64,000 bases of DNA from assembly GCF_000010505.1 (NCBI RefSeq), contig NC_010729.1, positions 1,491,001 to 1,555,000 on the forward strand, read 5' to 3'. The notes under the pieces are model-generated. The model worked only from the letters and a program-made list of their open reading frames with translations, searched no databases and was not told the origin of the DNA. Numbering within the stretch: position 1 is the stretch's first letter; each line of letters opens with the position of its first letter. This stretch comes from Porphyromonas gingivalis ATCC 33277. Its GTDB lineage: Bacteria; Bacteroidota; Bacteroidia; Bacteroidales; Porphyromonadaceae. Below are positions 58,665 through 64,000 of the stretch, in pieces. Both the position numbers and the translations under genes were made by a program.

Positions 58665-58743
58665 GGGGCTTTAACGACTGTAAAAGTACTTAGAAAGCTG
58701 TTTTTAATGCGTCAGCCCTGATTTTTAAGTTTGCATGACGGAT

Positions 58744-59247
58744 TCAATTCTCATGCAACCGAATAATACACTGGTTGCTGCTACCACGCCACAGTAATGT
58801 GGGATCGAACAGCTCGCGCACGAATGGGCCATCGACCAAAACATCGATCAAAGCAAGAGGAGCGGAAAGCATCAGATCGGTCTTCAACTGTTCGAGTGTG
58901 TATCCCGTATAACACCATATCGGCAAGGTACAGGATGCACGCAGTCTCTGCAGCAGGCAGGTAAGTCCGGCAGGATTGTAAAAGGGATCGCCTCCGGAGA
59001 GTGTGATCCCATCCAATAGAGGATTGGCATTGATCTCTCGGATGATATTGCCGAGGATCGAGTCCGTCATCAATACACCGGCTTCCGGATCCCAACTGGA
59101 GGGATTGTGGCAACCGGGACATGCGTGACGACAACCAGCCAAATAGATAGAATAGTGCAAGCCCGGTCCGTCGCAAATAGTTTCGCGATAGACGTTCAGT
59201 AGCCTGATGCCGTATGATTCGATGCTTTCGGACACCTGCTCCCGCAC
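58744..59247 (-). CDS. nrdG: Anaerobic ribonucleotide reductase activating enzyme
   Basis: A 167-residue radical-SAM activase that installs the glycyl radical in NrdD. The cluster motif is CRHACPGCHNPSSW at about residues 39-52, then GGDP and the partner-binding C-terminus. GTG (59245-59247) is the apparent start; 20 bp separate it from nrdD, so both genes are one operon. The ISAs1 element begins 14 bp beyond its stop. Confidence 0.92.
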   Translation of the reverse strand: MREQVSESIESYGIRLLNVYRETICDGPGLHYSIYLAGCRHACPGCHNPSSWDPEAGVLMTDSILGNIIREINANPLLDGITLSGGDPFYNPAGLTCLLQRLRASCTLPIWCYTGYTLEQLKTDLMLSAPLALIDVLVDGPFVRELFDPTLLWRGSSNQCIIRLHEN

Positions 59248-59267
59248 TTGGTGGCGTTTCTAATGTA

Positions 59268-61664
59268 TTATAAGTGTTTTACACGATCGTGCTCTTCGGC
59301 CTGTTTGGCTGAATTCCATGTATCGAGACTCCCTGTCAGATAGCCAGTGATGCGTCGCAAGCGAGCTATCCGATCGCTGCCGCATACAGGACATTTGTCG
59401 TAGATCACACCTTTGAAGCCACAGCCCTTGCAGGTATCCACAGGATGATTGATCGAACCATAGCCGATGTTTTCATCCTTCATCATCTTGACAATTTTGA
59501 GGATAACCGATACATTCTTCTTGGCTTCGCCATCCAACTCTACATAAGTAATATGGCCACCGCCGGTAATAGCATGGAAAGGGGCCTCGCACTTGATCTT
59601 TTCAGCTATACCTATCGGTTCGCGAACATCCACATGGAAAGAATTGACGTAATAGTCCAAATCCGTTACCCCGGGAATAATCCCGTAGCGTTTTCTATCC
59701 ATTCGTGTAAAACGACCGGAAAGACCTTCTGCCGGAGTAGCCAAGACAGAGTAATTCAGATGATACTTCCGTTTATACTCCTGAGCGACATCATTCATGA
59801 CCGAAATGGCATCGTATAGCGTATTCCAAGCCGCCTTGTTGTGAGCATGTCCTTCACCGTAGATGGCCACCATCGCGTTGTGCCCTCCGATAAAACCGAT
59901 ACCGAGAGTACCGGATTTGATGACATCGCCCACTTCCTCGTTCGGTTCTAAGGCAGCACCGCCCTTCCAAACATCATTCCCCATCATGAAGGGGAATTGG
60001 CGTGCTAGTGCTGTACGCTGATAGCAATAGCGGTCATAGAGTTGGTCTGCAATGAGTGTAGACATTCGGCGAACACTTTCCAGGAACAGAAGGCGTGCTT
60101 CACTGCGTATCGTTTCCTTGTCGCCATCAGGGCAGTTCTCTTCTGCCTCATGTCTGGCTTCGATAGCCAAACGGGGAAGGTTCATAGAGGTAAAAGAGAG
60201 ATTGCCTCGTCCGATCGACGATTTCGGGCCGTTTACATTGTCAAACACTCGCGTACGACAACCCATGGTAGCCACCTCTTGCAGATAACGCTTGGGATCG
60301 TCTGCTCGCCAATCCTCATGCAGATTGAATGGCGTATCGAGAAAGACGAAATTCGGGAAGAGAGCTTTGGCTGTCGTGGCACATGCCTTCAGCAGCAAAT
60401 CGAAGTTCGGAGCAGAGAAAAGCACCTTGCCGGCCATCGCATCGTCGAAGTTTTCCAATGCCGACTTTACATCCGCTTCGGAATAGTTGATTCCCTCTTT
60501 GACTTTGAAGATCTGAATCGGGAAGATGGGTACTTCACCATGCCCCAAACCTTCCTCCGTGGCACGTAACAGCTCCTCCATTACCATTCGACCTTCGGGC
60601 GAAGTATCAGTACCGTAATTGATGGAGCTGAATACAACCTGATTGCCTCCACGAGAGTGCATCGTATTCAAGTTGTGGATGAAGCCTTCCATAGCCTGAT
60701 GCGTATCCTTACGCGTCTTTCGGAAAGCTGTGGCAAGAGCGATCTCCACCTCTGTACTCGAAAAAGGAAAAGACGCCGAACATAGTCCCTCATATAGCCT
60801 CCCGGCCTCCTGAGGTGAATCTGTCAAAAGCGGCGTTAGGTTCCGAATAGCCTTGGGAAGAGTCGTACTTAAGTCGGTATTGGTTGGCTGCCGGAGCTCG
60901 AGCACGAAGCGGAGACGCTCTATGAGGTGCGTGACGAACGATTTGCGCACACCCGGAGCCATGAAGAAATCAAAGGCCGGGATAGCCTGTCCGCCATGCT
61001 GTTCGTTCTGATTGGTCTGGAATATGATGGTAGCCAGCGTTGCATAGCTATGGATATTCTGCGGTGTACGGATGCTGCCGTTTTTGGTACGGAACCCCCG
61101 TTCGTAAAGGTCTGCTATATCATACTGGACACATGTAGTGGTTTTGGTCGGATAATAGTCCAAATCATGAATATGTATATCTCCTGCCCTGTGTGCTCTG
61201 CTATAGCGTAGCGAAAGCAGATATTTGCTGGCATAGTCCTTAGTCACTTCCGAAGCAAAAGTCATCATTTGACCTGCAGGAGTATGCGAGCTCATGTTGG
61301 CATTACCCAGATTCACATCGTTCTTCTCTATCGTTACGATGCCGTCCATCGTATGCTTCATGGATGTACGCTTGTCACGCTCTACGGTGCGCCACTCTCG
61401 ATAGATAATATATTTTTTGGCAATGAAAGGATTCAAACGCATCAGTTCCTCCTCGACACGATCCTGTATTTGTTCCACGGTGACAAGCTCACCGCTCTGA
61501 CGAGCAAAATCGGTTACAGACTGGACAATATTGTCGATACGTGCAGCTTCTTCGTGCACACCTCCTGCGCGATAAGCCTTGATTATCGCCTGACGGATTT
61601 TTTCCGGATCGAACGACTGCACATGACCATCACGCTTTACGATGCGAAGGATTACCTCTTCCAT
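59268..61664 (-). CDS. nrdD: Anaerobic (class III) ribonucleotide reductase
   Basis: A 798-residue class III reductase forming dNTPs under anoxia. An N-terminal ATP-cone (1-95, VKRDGHVQSFDPEKIRQAI) carries allosteric control. The catalytic barrel includes THLIERLRFVLE and the NLSFTSMNL segment; the C-terminus has the zinc site CKGCGF and CPVCGS, then the RRITGYLTG glycyl-radical loop. ATG at 61664 is chosen. A cobalamin riboswitch and promoter lie upstream, giving a leader of about 340 nt. Full length. Confidence 0.95.
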   Translation of the reverse strand: MEEVILRIVKRDGHVQSFDPEKIRQAIIKAYRAGGVHEEAARIDNIVQSVTDFARQSGELVTVEQIQDRVEEELMRLNPFIAKKYIIYREWRTVERDKRTSMKHTMDGIVTIEKNDVNLGNANMSSHTPAGQMMTFASEVTKDYASKYLLSLRYSRAHRAGDIHIHDLDYYPTKTTTCVQYDIADLYERGFRTKNGSIRTPQNIHSYATLATIIFQTNQNEQHGGQAIPAFDFFMAPGVRKSFVTHLIERLRFVLELRQPTNTDLSTTLPKAIRNLTPLLTDSPQEAGRLYEGLCSASFPFSSTEVEIALATAFRKTRKDTHQAMEGFIHNLNTMHSRGGNQVVFSSINYGTDTSPEGRMVMEELLRATEEGLGHGEVPIFPIQIFKVKEGINYSEADVKSALENFDDAMAGKVLFSAPNFDLLLKACATTAKALFPNFVFLDTPFNLHEDWRADDPKRYLQEVATMGCRTRVFDNVNGPKSSIGRGNLSFTSMNLPRLAIEARHEAEENCPDGDKETIRSEARLLFLESVRRMSTLIADQLYDRYCYQRTALARQFPFMMGNDVWKGGAALEPNEEVGDVIKSGTLGIGFIGGHNAMVAIYGEGHAHNKAAWNTLYDAISVMNDVAQEYKRKYHLNYSVLATPAEGLSGRFTRMDRKRYGIIPGVTDLDYYVNSFHVDVREPIGIAEKIKCEAPFHAITGGGHITYVELDGEAKKNVSVILKIVKMMKDENIGYGSINHPVDTCKGCGFKGVIYDKCPVCGSDRIARLRRITGYLTGSLDTWNSAKQAEEHDRVKHL

Positions 61665-61764
61665 TGTAATACGTTATTGTAAAAAAATACTTCCTGAGAT
61701 CTATTCTCTTAGTGCCGGGGAGACTCCTTTCCTCGAGGTCTTCTCTCCATACTTTATAGGCAAC

Positions 61765-61990
61765 TCGTAGAGGCAGGTATTCTGGCTTACTTCATCTCTT
61801 TTCTGTTTGTCGCGCCTTCCCATTCAGCTCCACCTCTAATAGTGGAGAATGAACAGTGGCATCATTTGGAAAGCGACAAGAGTCCGCATGTCAAAACCGA
61901 CACGGCGGTAAAAGCTTACAGCAGCGGGACTGCTCGGGATTCTCACCCGATTCCCTCTTACACCCCACTCAGCTTGTTCGAGACGAGCAG
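61765..61990 (-). promoter_or_regulatory. Cobalamin (adenosylcobalamin) riboswitch controlling nrdDG
   Basis: On the minus strand the leader has the classic pieces in order: gggaatcgggtgagaatccc, then gagcagtcccgctgctgtaa, the conserved GCCACTG (in gtgccactgttc), and the B12 box agccagaatacctgcct (61771-61788). Together they define the cobalamin aptamer. It ends about 100 nt before nrdD. Such switches usually reduce expression when B12 is abundant. Confidence 0.92.
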
Positions 61991-62008
61991 GGACCACTAC
62001 GATGGGAA

Positions 62009-62039
62009 CAAAGATATTGTTTTTTATAACAACAGCAAA
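62009..62039 (-). promoter_or_regulatory. Promoter of the riboswitch-nrdD-nrdG transcript
   Basis: Minus strand TTTG (62036-62039), a 19-bp spacer, then TATCTTTG (62009-62016). This is an ideal Bacteroidales promoter placed about 20 bp before the aptamer. Confidence 0.75.
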
Positions 62040-62149
62040 CCGACAATTCGCTATTTTCACCCATATATTTGGAACAATATTTTTAAGGTCAACGTAATCC
62101 ATTGAGCCATATGGTTCAATGGAAAAGCGCAATTTTTAATTCCCCCTCG

Positions 62150-62221
62150 TATTCAGAAGAAACTCGCTCGAATGAACCCACAACAACTGATAAGCATGCA
62201 ATTTTAATGCGTCAGCCCTAG
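62150..62221 (+). mobile_element. Degraded end of an ISAs1-family element
   Basis: About 70 bp, aaactcgctcgaatgaa to ttttaatgcgtcagccct, match the 3' end of the transposase and terminal repeat of the intact copy at 57449-57520. Nothing else of that element remains; it is truncated on its left side by the nrdD upstream region. Confidence 0.75.
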
Positions 62222-62487
62222 GAAATATGTAACTCGGCACGGCCTCGGTAACTACTGTAAACAACCGAGGCAGACAAATTTTAACTATCGAGGTTAAGCG
62301 TGCAGCGATGACATAATGGCACTAGTACTACCAAATAAAACAATCGAGACATCGCTCTACTAATAACTTCCTGTCAAACTTTATGGACAGAATTGACTAT
62401 CAAACCCTACAAAAAAGACATCTCTGAATTTGGAAAATATCGAAAATTATGATTTAGTCGCATAAACTTACATCGAACTCACCTTAT
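62222..62487. other. Short gap between the ISAs1 relic and IS1126-like element
   Basis: About 265 bp without a gene. It contains a gcctcgg / ccgaggc hairpin near 62243-62271 and no promoter match. Confidence 0.45.
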
Positions 62488-63827
62488 GAGACCTTTGCAC
62501 GGCGATTGGTGTGTATTTTGTTTGTTAATTCATTGTATAATAGGGAGTTATTTTGTATATTTGAGCATTAAAAACAGCATAATATTCCTCCCATGGCATA
62601 CCAATCCAAGAATACCGATGAGCATGTAACATTTGCAGACGCACTCCTTTCAAAGCGTTATCGCAAAGCACAAAACGACTTCCTCAATCAGGTTGACACG
62701 CTTATCGATTGGCGTCCGATCAGGACGCTGATCAACAAGAAATACACGAAGCGACAAAATGCCATCGGTGCCCCGGCTTATGACGTGATTCTCTTATTCA
62801 AGATGTTGCTTTTGGAGACATGGTACAACCTCAGTGATTGTGCTCTGGAGGAGCGCATCAATGATTCAATCACCTTTTCCCGATTCTTGGGGCTGAAGAT
62901 GGAAGAGGTATCTCCCGACCACAGCACCATCAGTCGATTTCGTTCGGCACTGACAGAGTTGGGTCTCATGGACAAACTATTGGCGCAGTTTAACAAACAA
63001 CTTTCGCGCCATCACATTTCGGTCAGGGAAGGGGTGCTTGTCGATGCAAGCCTTGTGGAGACGCCGCATAAACCCAACGGAAGCATTACGATTGAAGTCG
63101 CAGACGACAGGCAAGACAATCGGAGCGAGGCGGAAAAAGAGGCAGAGGAGGATTATCAAAAACAGGTTGTCCGCCGGCGTAAAGGGACGGATGAAGAAGC
63201 CCGTTGGGTGTACAAACAAAAGCGTTATCACTACGGATACAAAAAGCATTGTCTGACCAATGTTCAAGGCATTGTTCAAAAGGTGATAACGACAGCAGCG
63301 AACCGCAGTGACACGAAGGAGTTTATTCCGCTATTGCAGGGTGCAAACATACCTCAAGGTACAGCCGTCTTGGCGGACAAAGGATATGCTTGCGGGGAAA
63401 ATCGTTCCTACCTGCAAACCCATCACCTTCAAGACGGCATTATGCACAAGGCACAACGCAACAGGGCATTGACCGAGGAAGAGAAGCAACGAAACAAAGC
63501 AATCGGTCCGATACGGAGCACCATCGAACGCACCTTTGGCAGTATTCGCCGGTGGTTTCATGGCGGACGATGTCGATACCGGGGACTTGCCAAGACCCAT
63601 ACTCAAAACATTCTTGAAAGCATCGCCTTTAATTTATACAGAACCCCGGGGATAATTATGTCCTCATCCGTAGGATAAGGCATAACCACCCTTGAGGAGC
63701 TCGTGCAAGTAGCTCCTCAAAGGGGGGATTTACAACTACTTTCACTCCTTACTGCCACCCTTTTCCCTCCCTCCGTTTTATGCCAAGAACTCCTCTTCCC
63801 TCCACCTCCTTATTTTTCAAAGGTCTC
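62488..63827 (+). mobile_element. IS1126-like insertion sequence (IS5 family), about 1340 bp
   Basis: Ends gagacctttgca on the left and caaaggtctc on the right form a short inverted repeat. The element contains one intact transposase gene followed by a hairpin (63694-63718). Size is close to the 1338 bp I recall for IS1126. No matching target duplication is visible at the edges. Confidence 0.85.
62593..63678 (+). CDS. IS5-family transposase
   Basis: A 361-residue DDE transposase: N-terminal DUF772-type domain (about 40-115, NAIGAPAYDVILLFKMLLL), the first Asp in VLVDASLVE, second in VLADKGYACGENR and Glu in RSTIERTFGSIRRWF. A charged insertion (QDNRSEAEKEAEEDYQKQVVRR) separates the first two. 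The frame is intact. Its C-terminus is matched by the remnant at 33603-33877. Confidence 0.93.
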   Translation: MAYQSKNTDEHVTFADALLSKRYRKAQNDFLNQVDTLIDWRPIRTLINKKYTKRQNAIGAPAYDVILLFKMLLLETWYNLSDCALEERINDSITFSRFLGLKMEEVSPDHSTISRFRSALTELGLMDKLLAQFNKQLSRHHISVREGVLVDASLVETPHKPNGSITIEVADDRQDNRSEAEKEAEEDYQKQVVRRRKGTDEEARWVYKQKRYHYGYKKHCLTNVQGIVQKVITTAANRSDTKEFIPLLQGANIPQGTAVLADKGYACGENRSYLQTHHLQDGIMHKAQRNRALTEEEKQRNKAIGPIRSTIERTFGSIRRWFHGGRCRYRGLAKTHTQNILESIAFNLYRTPGIIMSSSVG

Positions 63828-63861
63828 AGATAAGCAAAATGATTTTTGGAGAGAGAAAATA

Positions 63862-63898
63862 AAAAAGGAGAGAGCCTCGGACTCGAGACTCTCTCCTT
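63862..63898 (-). terminator. Terminator of the rRNA operon
   Basis: Stem aaggagagag / ctctctcctt, followed on the minus strand by ttttttattttc. It lies about 65 bp past the 5S gene's 3' end. Confidence 0.75.
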
Positions 63899-63962
63899 CA
63901 CCTTTTTTTTCCGGGGGAGGAGGGTGAGATCCTATCCCCCCCTCTCTCTCACGTTTCTTAAA

Positions 63963-64000
63963 AACGGCGGCGTCCTACTCTCCCACTGTGACGCAGTACC
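63963..64000 (-). rRNA. rrf: 5S rRNA, 3' end (partial)
   Basis: The minus strand reads ggtactgcgtcacagtggg and continues agagtaggacgccgc, the typical 3' third of Bacteroidales 5S rRNA. The gene runs off the window at 64000, so an rRNA operon lies to the right in the minus direction. Confidence 0.85.

Larger units (their letters stand above)
57449..58720 (-). mobile_element. ISAs1-family insertion sequence (ISPg2-like), 1272 bp
   Basis: Terminal inverted repeats: caggggtgacgcattaaaa on the left and the complement of ttttaatgcgtcagccctg on the right, 19 bp with one mismatch. A 10-bp target duplication, atttttaagt, flanks it (57439-57448 and 58721-58730). It contains one transposase gene. The size equals the 1207 bp I recall for P. 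gingivalis PGIS2/ISPg2 plus an internal 65-bp duplication. It sits between nrdG and hup. Confidence 0.9.

Noticed and set aside
61842..62132. ORFs over the nrdD leader on both strands
   Set aside because: They overlap the cobalamin aptamer, which explains the sequence conservation motifs.
62243..62271. Hairpin after the ISAs1 relic as a terminator
   Set aside because: No gene reads into it and the U tract is weak and late.

Overview
The window looks like a chromosomal segment of Porphyromonas gingivalis or a very close relative. Bacteroidales signatures run throughout: promoters with a TAnnTTTG -7 box and almost no Shine-Dalgarno sequences, Bacteroidetes-type RpoZ, BamD, DUF4293 and DUF3467 genes, a 445-residue NAD-type glutamate dehydrogenase, IS1126-like (IS5 family) and ISAs1-family elements, and an S9 peptidase whose Ser-Asp-His positions match what I remember of the P. 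gingivalis acylpeptidyl oligopeptidase. The species call rests on recognition, not on a database search.

Layout. 1-3.9 kb: a large minus-strand SIR2-TPR protein with 14 near-identical 35-residue repeats, followed by a MITE-like repeat. 3.9-7.1 kb: an acyl-CoA:acetate CoA-transferase and, divergently, miaB. 8.0-16.9 kb: an overlapping ABC ATPase/permease/permease/GntR operon, a TonB-type outer-membrane barrel protein, a DUF2807 lipoprotein, a 22-bp minisatellite and the S9 oligopeptidase. 17-19.6 kb: minus-strand accessory genes (nitroreductase, DfsB/ClbS-like protein, a 5'-truncated AlkD). 19.8-24.1 kb: bamD-rpoZ-DUF4293 and DUF3467-pdxB-SDR. 24.1-24.2 kb: a promoter-terminator pair that looks like a small RNA. 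25-29.2 kb: an MltF-like lytic transglycosylase, an ABC-F ATPase and a cyclophilin. 29.7-38.9 kb: a secreted HEFGH metallopeptidase, gdh, an SDR-type threonine dehydrogenase, a hemerythrin/LuxR pair, rluA-like, fabG and tetR. 39-48.1 kb: tRNA-Gln, lepA-dnaB, a repeat-rich gap, alaS-aroB and tRNA-Pro. 48.2-57.4 kb: alkD, plsC, a tiny membrane protein and a long minus-strand cluster (hup, an mS38-like 30-residue protein, RNase G, recR, GNAT, ligA, a LolC/E-type permease). 57.4-62 kb: an ISAs1-family element, then nrdG-nrdD behind a cobalamin riboswitch. 62-64 kb: a degraded ISAs1 end, an intact IS1126-like element and the 3' end of a 5S rRNA gene.

Functionally the segment combines amino-acid fermentation (glutamate and threonine dehydrogenases, CoA-transferase, secreted peptidases), anaerobic deoxynucleotide synthesis under B12 control, core information processing and envelope assembly. 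The least explained parts are the SIR2-TPR protein, a roughly 310-bp repeat family (three full copies plus a fourth lone hairpin) whose hairpins differ in sequence but stay base-paired, the small-RNA candidate at 24.1 kb, and the hemerythrin gene translationally coupled to a LuxR regulator that lacks the usual phospho-acceptor Asp.
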